Assembly (NCBI GenBank): GCA_017537105.1
Contig: JAFWBZ010000201.1
Span: 1 to 13,533 of the forward strand
Length of the DNA: 13,533 nucleotides
Source of the DNA: Clostridia bacterium
GTDB lineage: Bacteria; Bacillota; Clostridia; Christensenellales; Aristaeellaceae
Direction: 5' to 3'
Part shown: piece by piece, positions 1 to 6,963 of the stretch
How the letters are laid out: every line of letters begins with the position of its first letter
Position numbering within the stretch: the stretch's first letter is position 1
Position numbers and translations under genes: made by a program
The notes under the pieces: model-generated
Told to the model about the DNA's origin: nothing
Seen by the model: only the letters and a program-made list of their open reading frames with translations
Database searches by the model: none

Positions 1-303
1 GTCCGGAATGTGATCATCAAGCTGGGAAAAAAGGGATGCCTCATGAAAAACGCCCGGGAAACCCTCCGGCTGCCCGGTTACCGGATTCGGGCGGTGGATG
101 CGACCGGTGCCGGCGATAACTTTGCAGCGGGATTCATCGCGGAAATTCTGCGCGGAAGTACAAGCGATGAAGCTCTGCGCTTCGCCAACGCCTGCGGCGC
201 GGTCTGCACGACGGCGGTCGGAGCTTCCGCCGCGCTGCGCAGCCGGCAGCAGGTGATGGACTGGATGGCCGGACAGGCCGCGCCGGAAGAGTGCGGAGAA
301 TAA
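1..303 (+). CDS. PfkB-family carbohydrate kinase, C-terminal part
   Basis: This is the last 100 residues of a ribokinase/PfkB-type kinase; the N-terminal two thirds lie before the window. The fold phosphorylates a sugar or nucleoside hydroxyl with ATP in the cytoplasm. The sequence shows PfkB signature 2, DATGAGDNFAAGF (residues 33-45 of the visible part), which supplies the anion hole and the catalytic Asp of GAGD (about residue 39). It is followed by the usual ALRFANACGA helix that borders the nucleotide site. The upstream strand IIKLGKKGC is also typical of the family. The frame is open at base 1 and ends at TAA. The substrate cannot be told from this part; fructokinase, ribokinase and KDG kinase are all possible. 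The repair gene downstream starts 30 bases later and could be co-transcribed. Confidence 0.9.
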   Translation, partial: VRNVIIKLGKKGCLMKNARETLRLPGYRIRAVDATGAGDNFAAGFIAEILRGSTSDEALRFANACGAVCTTAVGASAALRSRQQVMDWMAGQAAPEECGE

Positions 304-333
304 AAAATCGGATACAGGCAGGAAGTGCGGAAA

Positions 334-852
334 ATGGATTATACGTATCACACGGAATCCCCCCTGGGCGGAATCACCCTGGCCTCCGACGGCCAGGCGC
401 TGACCGGGCTGTGGTTCGACGGGCAGGCGCACTTTGGCGAGGGACTCTCTCCGGACGCAGAGGCGCGGCCGCTGTCCGTGCTCGACGAGGCGCGGCGCTG
501 GCTGGATGGCTACTTCGGCGGGATCGCGCCGGACTTCACGCCGCGCCTGGCGCCGCGGGGCACGGCGTTCCGCCAGGCGGTGTGGAAGGCCCTGCGGGAG
601 ATCCCGTTCGGGCAGATCGCAACCTACGCCGGGATCGCCGCGCGGCTGGGACTATCCTCCGCATCCGCCCGGGCGGTGGGTGGCGCGGTGGGGCACAACC
701 CCATCTCACTGATCATTCCCTGCCACCGCGTGCTGGGCGCAAACGGCAGCCTGACGGGCTACGCCGGCGGCCTCGAACGGAAGCGGCAGCTGCTCCGGCT
801 GGAGCGTGCGGACCTGCCGGGCCGGGAGATTTCCGGGGTGGAGGGGGAGTGA
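334..852 (+). CDS. ogt: Methylated-DNA--protein-cysteine S-methyltransferase (Ogt/MGMT type)
   Basis: This 172-residue suicide repair protein moves the alkyl group from O6-alkylguanine (or O4-alkylthymine) in DNA to its own cysteine. The N-terminal RNase H-like domain covers about residues 1-70. The C-terminal DNA-binding domain follows, with the conserved FRQAVWKALREIPFGQIATY stretch (79-98), the SARAVGGAVGHNP turn that carries the Arg finger, and the active site IIPCHRV with Cys130. Length matches Ogt proteins without an Ada regulatory domain. I chose ATG 334 because AGGA lies 10 bases upstream; a GTG at 325 is in frame but is overlapped by that same ribosome binding site. A strong terminator 31 bases after the stop suggests this gene ends the transcript that includes the sugar kinase. 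Confidence 0.93.
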   Translation: MDYTYHTESPLGGITLASDGQALTGLWFDGQAHFGEGLSPDAEARPLSVLDEARRWLDGYFGGIAPDFTPRLAPRGTAFRQAVWKALREIPFGQIATYAGIAARLGLSSASARAVGGAVGHNPISLIIPCHRVLGANGSLTGYAGGLERKRQLLRLERADLPGREISGVEGE

Positions 853-882
853 ACCCCGCCCTCCGGGAGACGACAAGGAAAT

Positions 883-921
883 CGTGCAATCCCCATGGAC
901 TGCACGGTTTTTTTGTTTTTT
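883..921 (+). terminator. Rho-independent terminator after the ogt gene
   Basis: The arms CGTGCAATCC and GGACTGCACG form a 10-bp stem with one mismatch and a CCAT loop. The stem is followed by G-TTTTTTT-G-TTTTTT. The T-run is unusually long and the element points in the same direction as the gene upstream. Confidence 0.9.
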
Positions 922-934
922 GTCTTCCATGTGA

Positions 935-963
935 TTGACAGCTTTGGGGAAAAGGAATATCCT
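935..963 (+). promoter_or_regulatory. Sigma-A-type promoter for the ABC transporter genes
   Basis: A perfect -35 TTGACA is followed by a 17-bp spacer and the -10 TATCCT (4 of 6). Transcription would start near 970, leaving about 135 bases of leader before ATG 1107. I see no known riboswitch in the leader, which is GC-rich. The promoter lies directly after the terminator of the preceding gene, so the ABC genes form a separate unit. Confidence 0.7.
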
Positions 964-1106
964 GAGAAATGCGGGCGGTCCGTGGCGTTTGGCCCGGTGT
1001 CTATGGCCCGGCCCTTCTGCCGGAAGGCCCTGGCATTTTGGACGCAGCTTGCCGGGTGCAAAGACGGCCGCGGCCCCGTGGAATACGAAGGAAAAATGGA
1101 GGGACG

Positions 1107-2486
1107 ATGGAAGTGGACAGGGGGATCCAGGCCTTGTGCCTGCTGGAGTTTGAAACGTCGGCGCCGCTGAGGATTGCGCTGATGGCCCTGTATCTGGTGG
1201 GCCTGTGGCGGCTGTTGGTGAAATCCGGCCTCAAGGGCTGGTGGGCGCTGATTCCCGGCGCGCGGGACTATCAGCTGGCGCGATGCGCGGAGCGCGAGCC
1301 CGAGGGCCGCGTCTACAGCCTCACGGGCGCGGGGAGCATCGCGCTCAACTTGATTTTGCTGTTTCTCCTGTCGCCGGTGGAAGAAACGAGAATCAGTGGC
1401 GGCAGTACGCTGGTGATTGTCCTGGAGCTGTCGCTGCTGATTGTCCGGTTCATCTACGGCATTCGCGTGTGGAGCGGCATGATCGAGGTCTACGGCGTGC
1501 GGAAGCGCTGGATGTGGCTGTGTCTCTTCAGCTTTACCCGCTGGCTCCTGGCGCTGATCTGGGGCTTCCACAAGCAGTACCAGCCCGAGTGGCAGGTGGA
1601 GGACATCAAGGCGGAGATGGCGCGGCTGGCCAGCTCCGGCAGCGCCACCGTCATGGACGAGGGCCTGACCGTGAACCTGAAGGAGCGCAGCACCATGGAG
1701 TTCTTCCAGAAAAAGGTGCTGCTGCGGGACATCCACATGTCCATCCCCCAGGGCCACATGGTGCTGCTGCTGGGCGGCTCCGGCGCGGGCAAGACCACCT
1801 ATCTCAACGCCATCAACGGCTATGAGAAGGCTGACGCCGAGGTCATGCTGAACGGCACCAACATGTACAAGCAGTACAGGAAGATGTAGTACGAGGTGGG
1901 CTTCGTGCCCCAGACCGATATGATGCGCGGCAAGGACACCGTGTTGAACACGCTGCTGGACGCCGCGAAGCTGCGCCTGCCCAAGGACGTGTCCGCCAAG
2001 CAGCGCCGGGAGCGCGTGGAGGAGGTGCTGGAGCTCTTCGGCATCCAGCACGCGAAGAACCACCTGGTCGAAAAGCTCTCCGGCGGCCAGAGGAAGCGCC
2101 TGTCAGTATCGATGGAGCTCATCAGCAATCCCTCGCTGTTCATACTGGATGAGCCGGATTCCGGCCTGGACGGCGTGATGGCGCGGAAGCTGTTCGAGCA
2201 GCTTCGCAGGATCGCGGACACGGGCAAGATCGTCCTCGTGATCACCCACACGCCGGACCGCGTGATCGACCTGTTCGACGACGTGATCGTGCTGGCGAAG
2301 GATTCCGCCCGCACGGGCCGGCTGGCCTGGTACGGCAGCGTCGAGGAGGCCCGGAAGTTCTTCGGCCGGGAGCGGATGGAGCAGATCGTCAAGAGCGTCA
2401 ACCGCGTCGAAGAGGGCGGCGATGGTCTGGCCGATGAATTTGTGATGAAGTATGCCCAAGCGCGGACCAACGGAGGTGCAGCATGA
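1107..2486 (+). pseudogene. ABCG-like ABC transporter ATP-binding protein with N-terminal membrane domain, interrupted by in-frame TAG
   Basis: Read through its single internal stop, this is a 459-codon ATPase. Residues 1-160 hold about four hydrophobic helices around GWWALIPGARDYQLARC, resembling small DUF5684-type membrane domains. The ATPase domain (about 185-459) has Walker A GGSGAGKT (223-230), Q-loop VPQ (267-269), signature LSGGQ (324-328), Walker B LFILDEP (344-350) and the H-loop His381. The signature is followed by RKRLSV, as in ABCG/White-type exporters. Codon 261 (1887-1889) is TAG, between Walker A and the Q-loop, with the reading frame unchanged on both sides. A single C-to-T change from CAG (Gln) would explain it. 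Without read-through neither half is a working ATPase. GTG 1896 could restart but has no clear ribosome binding site. ATG 1107 follows GGAGG by four bases. The stop overlaps the start of the permease (ATGA), showing translational coupling. A sequencing error or strain variant cannot be excluded. Confidence 0.85.
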
Positions 2487-3952
2487 CGGAGAGGAATGAA
2501 AAAAGGAGCTCCCGCCGGATGACGATTCGCCATCGCGGACGCGGGGCACAGGTGTTTATCTGCCTCGGCAAGCAGCTGCGCATGTTCGTCTACCAGAATG
2601 ACTGGAAGGTGCTACCCATGGCGGCGCTGATCGCGGGCCTGGTGGGCATGGTGGTGCGCAAGGGGCTGTTCGTCAACATGGAGGGCACGCTGATGGGCGC
2701 CTTCGCCATGGTGTGCGTGTCCATCTGGAACGGCTGCTTCAACTCCATCCAGGTTATCTGCCGCGAGCGGGAAGTGATCAAGCGCGAGCACCGCTCCGGC
2801 ATGCACATCTCCTCCTACATATTCTCACACATGCTGTACCAGGCGCTGCTGTGCCTGGCGCAGACGGCCGTGACGCTGTATGTCACGCAGCTGGTGGGCG
2901 TGAAATATCCCTCGGAGGGGCTGGTGACCCGGTTCTTCCTGATCGACTTTGGCATCTCCATGTTCCTCATCGCCTACGCGTCGGACATGCTGTCGCTGTG
3001 GGTGTCCTCGCTGGCGCACACGACCACGACGGCCATGACGATCATGCCCTTTGTGCTGATCTTCCAGCTGGTGTTTTCCGGCGGCATGCTGACGCTGCCG
3101 GCGTGGACGGAGCCGCTGACCCACTTCACCATTTCCAATCCCGGCCTGAAGGTGGTCGCCACCCAGGCGAACATCAACGACCGTCCCTACGCCACCATCT
3201 CCAACTTGGTCTCCAAAATGCGGGACAGCGAGATTGGTGGCACGGTGACGGTGGGACAGGTGCTGGACCTGCTGCAGGACGCGGACAACCCCGCCATCGC
3301 CGAGCTGCGCGCAAAGGAGCTGGGCAGGGTGCTGACGCTGGGCGAGATCCGGGCGGCGCTGGAGAGCTCCGAGACGTTTGCGGCCTTTAGGCAGGAGCAC
3401 ATTATGGAAAAGGTGACGCTGGGCGATGTGTTCGAGATCCTCCAGACATCGGAGGACCTGAAGGAGATCCGGGACTATCGCTTCGGTGATCCGGGCATCA
3501 CGGTGGGCGGGTTTTTGGAGCTTCTCGCCGGTACCGAGCCGGGCAAGGCGCTGCTGGCGCAGCCGTTGACCCGGCAGACCACCGTGGGCGACGTGCTGGA
3601 TGCCATCGAGGCATCGGGCATCGCGGACCAGTTCGCGGACACGGAGATCGATGCGAGGTTCACGATCGGCCAGATCGTGGACATGGCCGCCGAAAACGGC
3701 GACGTGCAGGCGCAGAGGGACCAGAAGATCACCGTCAGGACCACCGTTGGAAAGCTGATGGACCTCGTGGGCGAGGGCAGGGTGAAGACCTTCCTGGCGG
3801 ACAAGGCTGCCGAAGTCAGCTATGTGGAAGACTACGAGTATTCGCAGGAAAACGTGGTGAGTTACTGGCTGCACCTGCTGCTGTTCGTGGTGGGCTTTGC
3901 CGCGCTGGCGACCATCACGCTGGAGTTCATCGACAAGGACAAGCGCCTGTGA
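2483..3952 (+). CDS. ABCG-like ABC-2 type permease with a large repeat-bearing loop
   Basis: This 489-residue membrane protein is the partner of the preceding ATPase and overlaps it by four bases. Membrane segments are visible at about 43-60, 67-88, 118-138, 148-166, 183-204 and 457-478. The motif VICREREVIKREHRSGMH (91-108) matches the conserved Glu/Arg-rich elbow of ABCG permeases just after the second helix. Between the fifth and sixth helices sits a hydrophilic stretch of about 240 residues, against roughly 70 in typical ABCG proteins; it holds seven degenerate repeats, described separately. By family topology this loop should be extracytoplasmic. The substrate is unknown. The short last segment ends in the basic tail KDKRL, consistent with a cytoplasmic C-terminus. 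Whether the transporter works depends on the interrupted ATPase upstream. Confidence 0.85.
   Translation: MTERNEKRSSRRMTIRHRGRGAQVFICLGKQLRMFVYQNDWKVLPMAALIAGLVGMVVRKGLFVNMEGTLMGAFAMVCVSIWNGCFNSIQVICREREVIKREHRSGMHISSYIFSHMLYQALLCLAQTAVTLYVTQLVGVKYPSEGLVTRFFLIDFGISMFLIAYASDMLSLWVSSLAHTTTTAMTIMPFVLIFQLVFSGGMLTLPAWTEPLTHFTISNPGLKVVATQANINDRPYATISNLVSKMRDSEIGGTVTVGQVLDLLQDADNPAIAELRAKELGRVLTLGEIRAALESSETFAAFRQEHIMEKVTLGDVFEILQTSEDLKEIRDYRFGDPGITVGGFLELLAGTEPGKALLAQPLTRQTTVGDVLDAIEASGIADQFADTEIDARFTIGQIVDMAAENGDVQAQRDQKITVRTTVGKLMDLVGEGRVKTFLADKAAEVSYVEDYEYSQENVVSYWLHLLLFVVGFAALATITLEFIDKDKRL
3242..3817 (+). repeat. Seven tandem ~27-29-residue repeats coded in the permease loop
   Basis: The recurring motif is [VLIT]-T-[VLI]-G-x-[hydrophobic]2-[DEA]. 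The instances are TVTVGQVLDLL (254), VLTLGEIRAAL (283), KVTLGDVFEIL (310), GITVGGFLELL (338), QTTVGDVLDAI (365), RFTIGQIVDMA (392) and RTTVGKLMDLV (419). The conserved Gly falls at residues 258, 287, 314, 342, 369, 396 and 423, so the spacing is 29, 27, 28, 27, 27, 27. Sequence between the motifs is variable and charged, each unit ending in a second helix-like segment. The copies differ clearly at the DNA level, so this is an old expansion under protein-level constraint rather than recent slippage. Confidence 0.85.
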
Positions 3953-4083
3953 CCGCCGGGCGGGGAGGCAGGGGAGACGATCCCGCCAGAGCTCCGTCAT
4001 GATCCAGGCCAACCCGACGAAGACCGAGTTCTATTCGGCGCAGTGATCTGTGCACCGCGCGGCGGATGGAGGAAGAAGGGAAC

Positions 4084-4644
4084 ATGATCCTGTACGTCAA
4101 TGCCTGCGTCCGGGGGCCTTCCAGGACGCAGAGGCTCGCGGAGCACCTGCTGTCCCGGCTGGGGGAAAAGGCCGTGGAGGTGCGCCTGTCCGGGATTACC
4201 TTTCCCGCAGTGGACGAGACTTTTTTGCGGGAGAGGGACCGGCGGATCGCCGCTTCGGACTTTGATTCTCCGATGTTTGACTTGGCGCGGCAGTTTGCCG
4301 GCGCGGAGCAGGTCGTGATCGCCGCGCCGTTCTGGGACCTGTCTTTTCCCGCGACGCTGAAGCAGTACTTCGAGCAGATCAATGTGCTCGGCGTGACCTT
4401 CCGGTACTCGCCCGAGGGGATTCCCCAGGGCCTCTGCCGGGCCAGGCGGCTGTTCTATGTCACCACCGCAGGCGGGCCGATTTTTTCGGATGCCTTTGGC
4501 TATGGCTATGTGGAGGCGCTTGCGAGGGGATTCTATCACATTCCCGAGGTGCGATGCGTGAGGGCGGAGGGCCTGGATATCGAAGGCGCCGACGTCGAGG
4601 GCATTCTGCGCAGCGCGGAAGCCGAAATCGACCGAATCGTCTGA
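4084..4644 (+). CDS. Flavodoxin-fold NAD(P)H oxidoreductase (FMN-dependent azoreductase-like)
   Basis: This 186-residue cytoplasmic flavoprotein belongs to the AzoR/NQO-like branch of the flavodoxin fold, which passes two electrons from NAD(P)H to quinones, azo or nitro compounds through FMN. The first strand MILYVNACVRGPSRTQRLA holds the phosphate-binding loop. VVIAAPFWDLSFPATLKQYF (77-96) matches the family's AP-x(2)-D/N-F-x-x-P-x-x-LK motif. YVTTAGGP (125-132) is the loop that closes on the flavin. Length is slightly below the usual 195-210. I prefer ATG 4084, with GGAGG 11 bases upstream, over the in-frame ATG 4066, which lies before that site. The gap of 131 bases from the ABC permease contains no recognisable promoter, so read-through from upstream is possible. 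A hairpin follows about 60 bases after the stop. The physiological substrate cannot be inferred. Confidence 0.82.
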   Translation: MILYVNACVRGPSRTQRLAEHLLSRLGEKAVEVRLSGITFPAVDETFLRERDRRIAASDFDSPMFDLARQFAGAEQVVIAAPFWDLSFPATLKQYFEQINVLGVTFRYSPEGIPQGLCRARRLFYVTTAGGPIFSDAFGYGYVEALARGFYHIPEVRCVRAEGLDIEGADVEGILRSAEAEIDRIV

Positions 4645-4703
4645 CGCTGGGAGGGCGTTCTGTCTTCCCAGAAACGCCAATTCGGGACCGCCTATGGTTT
4701 GAA

Positions 4704-4731
4704 GGAGCTGTCTCAGGGCTGAGGCAGCTCC
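4704..4731. terminator. Palindrome 1 / likely terminator after the oxidoreductase
   Basis: GGAGCTGTCTCA, loop GGGC, TGAGGCAGCTCC: a 12-bp stem with one G-T wobble, followed by TGTTT. The arms share their GCTG..CTCA core with the palindrome 19 bases downstream. It probably ends transcription of the oxidoreductase gene. Confidence 0.6.
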
Positions 4732-4749
4732 TGTTTATCGGATCAAAAG

Positions 4750-4790
4750 GGGCTGTCCCAAACGATCTTTCCAATCGTTTGAGGCAGCCC
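4750..4790. terminator. Palindrome 2 / likely terminator for the minus-strand CmpB-like gene
   Basis: GGGCTGTCCCAAACGAT pairs over 17 bp with ATCGTTTGAGGCAGCCC around the loop CTTTCCA, with one wobble and one mismatch. On the minus strand the stem is followed by CTTTTG, so it can end transcripts coming from 5957-5025. Palindromes with the GGGCTGTC..GACAGCCC core occur widely between genes in Clostridia; that comparison is from general knowledge. The pair may be copies of one small dispersed element. Confidence 0.6.
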
Positions 4791-4978
4791 TGTGATGTTT
4801 CCGGCGATCGGATGAAATCCCGTGCAGGAATGCGCTCTATCCCACGCGCTCCCATTTCATACAGCACGGCGTCCGCGATCCTGTAGTTCTCGTCCAGCAC
4901 CGGGAGATTGACGGGCAGGCTCCCGCCCGTCGCGCCTGGGCCTGCGTGCAGTCCGCCTGCGGCGGGGGTTCCCTCCAT
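4791..4978 (-). pseudogene. Possible coding remnant, unidentified
   Basis: The minus strand between the CmpB-like gene and palindrome 2 has an open frame with protein-like composition, including LPVLDENYRIADAVLYEM and GARGIERIPARDFIRSPET. The frame runs straight into the palindrome and has no good start: ATG 4978 is preceded by AAAGGGG with no spacing. It may be the end of a decayed gene cut by the palindromic element, or chance. I do not recognise a family. The rest of the 380-base gap (4645-5024) holds only the two palindromes. Confidence 0.25.
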
Positions 4979-5024
4979 CCCCTTTGCCTTGTCCCGGAGC
5001 GCTGCGGTACGCGGACAGGTTTTC

Positions 5025-5957
5025 TCAGCGCTTGCCAAAGGGATACTTCACAAAGGCGTGGTTCTCCAGGCGCGATTTCTGCCGGTCGATCTCCGCCTTC
5101 AGAGTCTTCATTTCCTCGTTCGCCGACTGTTCATCGTAGAGCAGTTCGATCAACGCGTCCTGTTTTCCGAGCAGGTCCGCGCGGATCAGATAAGCCGGCT
5201 CGAGGCTGGCGGCAACCTTTTCCGCCTGGGCCTCAAGGCGCTTTTCCGCCTCCTTGTGCATGCGCTCTGCCTCTGCCTTCACTGCGGCGATTCGCGCCTG
5301 TACGCGCTCCGTTCTGTAAATCACATCAGGATAGGCATCGGAGAAACGCTTGTAAAAGTAAGACCGGTTCGTCAGCAATTGACGGACTTCCTTGCTGATC
5401 TCTTCGGTGTTGTCCGCCTCGCTGCTTTCAACGCCGACCTTGACCAGCTTCAGGACGAAGTAGGAGACCACAAAATCAGCGACGAGGATCGCCACGAGGA
5501 CCAGCGCGGCCACTTCCCTGGTCTTCAGCGGGATGCAGTCAAACAGCTTGTAGAGCGCCGGATTCACCAGGTGAATGATCGCGACGCCTGCGAGGCCGAA
5601 CAGGAGCAGGTTGCCGATCCAGATTCTACCGTGCAGGTTCATGGGTTTTTGGCTGTAATCCCACCATCGGGCATGAAAGATCTTTTCGAGGACCAGGCTT
5701 GTCAGGTATTCGACGGCGCCGCAGATCACGAACGACAGGGCGAATGTCATGACAAAGCCGGACTCCACGCTGGCGAGATTGCCGATCACCACGGTGATCA
5801 AAACCGCGCCGCACCCATAGATCGGGCACAGCGGTCCCGTGAGAAATCCCCGGTTGATAAACCGATGGTACTGGATGTATTTCAGTATGACCTCCATGCA
5901 CCAGCCGGCAAAGCCAAAGATGAAGAACAGCAGAATGACATTGATCCAATATTCCAT
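5025..5957 (-). CDS. CmpB-like membrane protein (putative ABC-transporter type IV family, PF06541)
   Basis: This 310-residue integral membrane protein shows the family's landmarks: FFIFGFAGWCMEV (11-23), RFINRGFLTGPLCPIYGCGA (32-51), the WWDYSQKPMNLHGRI block (98-112) and NPALYKLF (132-139). About five membrane helices lie at 5-22, 45-62, 67-92, 112-131 and 148-170. They are followed by a charged, probably coiled-coil cytoplasmic tail (about 185-300) rich in Lys, Glu and Ala. Despite its Pfam name the family has no ATPase or established transport role and is best treated as unknown. ATG 5957 is preceded by AGGGAG at 8 bases. It is a single-gene unit with its own promoter (5988-6016) and a likely terminator at 4790-4750. 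The tail is longer than in minimal family members, which may indicate a scaffolding or sensing role; that is inference. Confidence 0.88.
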   Translation of the reverse strand: MEYWINVILLFFIFGFAGWCMEVILKYIQYHRFINRGFLTGPLCPIYGCGAVLITVVIGNLASVESGFVMTFALSFVICGAVEYLTSLVLEKIFHARWWDYSQKPMNLHGRIWIGNLLLFGLAGVAIIHLVNPALYKLFDCIPLKTREVAALVLVAILVADFVVSYFVLKLVKVGVESSEADNTEEISKEVRQLLTNRSYFYKRFSDAYPDVIYRTERVQARIAAVKAEAERMHKEAEKRLEAQAEKVAASLEPAYLIRADLLGKQDALIELLYDEQSANEEMKTLKAEIDRQKSRLENHAFVKYPFGKR

Positions 5958-5987
5958 AAACCGGGCTCCCTCGCTTTCTGTTGTCTG

Positions 5988-6016
5988 ATATTACCATGAA
6001 CGGACAGCTTTTTCAA
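5988..6016 (-). promoter_or_regulatory. Promoter of the CmpB-like gene
   Basis: On the minus strand TTGAAA, a 17-bp spacer and TAATAT place the start near 5981, about 24 bases before ATG 5957. The -35 is 5 of 6 and the -10 is 4 of 6. It shares a 310-base divergent gap (5958-6267) with the GNAT promoter; nothing else is seen in that gap. Confidence 0.6.
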
Positions 6017-6128
6017 TCCATATCCGGAAATACACCCCTGTTTTTGGGAAATCATCCCCCGGATTTCCATTTCAGCCCATTTCGCCGTCGATCACGGGAC
6101 AAAGATTATTGCCTTGCTATGATTACAG

Positions 6129-6157
6129 TTGAAGGCGCAGGTTGTTTTTGCTATAAT
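6129..6157 (+). promoter_or_regulatory. Promoter of the GNAT acetyltransferase gene
   Basis: TTGAAG, a 17-bp spacer and a perfect TATAAT. The start would be near 6164, giving a leader of about 100 bases before ATG 6268. A 14-codon open frame from ATG 6184 lies in the leader but has no well-placed ribosome binding site, so I do not call it a gene. Confidence 0.7.
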
Positions 6158-6267
6158 GACCCTGGAGATTACACGGTTAAGCATGGTTTTGCCGAAGAAT
6201 ACAGAACGGATGAAATCATTATGTTGAAGTAAGAATTGTAGGGGCTTGAAAGCGAAAGGAAAACAGA

Positions 6268-6723
6268 ATGTTGAAGCTTACTGATATTACAGAAGATAAT
6301 TGGATGAATGTCGCCGCATTATCCGTGAAAGACAATCAGAAAGATTTCCTTGCGCCTGCGATTGGAATCATAGCAAGAGGATATGTCTATCGCAACTGTA
6401 ATGCCAGAGTATTCGTTATAGAAACGGGCGGGGTTATCGTCGGCGTTGCACTTGTAAGAGAGTTTGCCGATGAGCCGGTCGGATATGATTTGCAACAGTT
6501 TATGATTGACCAGCGATATCAGGGCAAAGGATACGGATCTGCCGCGCTCGGGTTGATACTGGACGAGTTGCGCAAGGAAGGTCATTTTGATCATGTAGAG
6601 GTATGCGTCAAAAAAGAAGATGTCGGGGCGATTCATTTGTACGAGAAACATGGCTTTGTGGATTCCGGTTTTGTTGATGAAGATCTTTCTGATTCGGTGA
6701 ATATGATCTGTCAGCTTTATTAG
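6268..6723 (+). CDS. GNAT-family N-acetyltransferase (polyamine acetyltransferase-like)
   Basis: This 151-residue protein transfers acetyl from acetyl-CoA to an amine. Motif A is plain: FMIDQRYQGKGYGSAALGLI (78-97), with the R-x-x-G-x-G pyrophosphate loop. CVKKEDVGAIHLYEKHGFV (113-131) is the C-terminal acetyl-CoA-binding strand and helix with the usual LYEKHGF. The N-terminal LSVKDNQKDFLAPAIGIIA (18-36) resembles the opening of BltD/SpeG-type spermidine acetyltransferases, so a polyamine is a reasonable guess, unproven. AGGAAAA lies upstream of ATG 6268. Base composition is visibly more AT-rich than in the surrounding genes, and the next gene is a wrecked methyltransferase with a strong ribosome binding site. 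Both points suggest an acquired segment. The stop is TAG, which shows that TAG is a normal stop here. Confidence 0.9.
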   Translation: MLKLTDITEDNWMNVAALSVKDNQKDFLAPAIGIIARGYVYRNCNARVFVIETGGVIVGVALVREFADEPVGYDLQQFMIDQRYQGKGYGSAALGLILDELRKEGHFDHVEVCVKKEDVGAIHLYEKHGFVDSGFVDEDLSDSVNMICQLY

Positions 6724-6738
6724 GAGCGGGAGGAGAAA

Positions 6739-6915
6739 ATGCTGGATCACAAAGACCTTGATCTCTGGACAGACGAGTATGATTTGACGGTCGGTTTATC
6801 CGGTGCGGAAAATACATGCGTGGGATGGCGAAGAGATTTTCTTCGTGGTTGACGAAATGCGGTGGTCGTTCTCTACAGTGATTCTGTGCTGCAACGCGGG
6901 GTTTCGCAGCGGCGC
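6739..6915 (+). pseudogene. Internally deleted SAM-dependent methyltransferase remnant
   Basis: ATG 6739 follows a strong GGGAGGAG site and opens MLDHKDLDLWTDEYDLTVGL and SGAENT. I recognise this as the start of a Clostridial class I SAM methyltransferase family whose members normally continue into a YPFAGY block and a glycine-rich SAM loop. Here that is missing: the frame runs 37 codons to TGA at 6850-6852. From 6821, in the next frame, it resumes as WDGEEIFFVVDEM, which resembles the C-terminal WDxDEIYFVxDEL segment of the same family. So the SAM-binding core, roughly 150 residues, has been deleted and the two ends joined out of frame. The family assignment is from memory and was not searched. 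The protein cannot bind SAM. It lies 15 bases after the GNAT gene and was probably its operon partner. Confidence 0.65.
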
Positions 6916-6963
6916 ATGTCGTTCGACCGCTATTGCACAAAGCCGATCTTTGGAGGGGTATCC

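Noticed and set aside
759..2063. Long minus-strand open frame of 434 codons
   Set aside because: It runs antisense to the ogt and ABC genes, is rich in His, Gln and Arg, and has no recognisable motifs; it is a by-product of GC-rich codon use on the other strand. The same applies to 2825-4012, 7828-8844 (minus) and 4908-5999, 9547-10857 (plus).
3999..4046. Fifteen-codon frame MIQANPTKTEFYSAQ between the permease and the oxidoreductase
   Set aside because: Too short, with no ribosome binding site and no family recognised; most likely chance.
6184..6228. Fourteen-codon leader peptide before the GNAT gene
   Set aside because: GGAG is about 15 bases upstream, too far for good initiation, and the peptide shows no run of regulatory codons or attenuator hairpin.
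6849..6883. TTGACG-like -35 before the MATE gene
   Set aside because: No acceptable -10 at a 16-18 base distance; TCTACA at 17 bases is weak.
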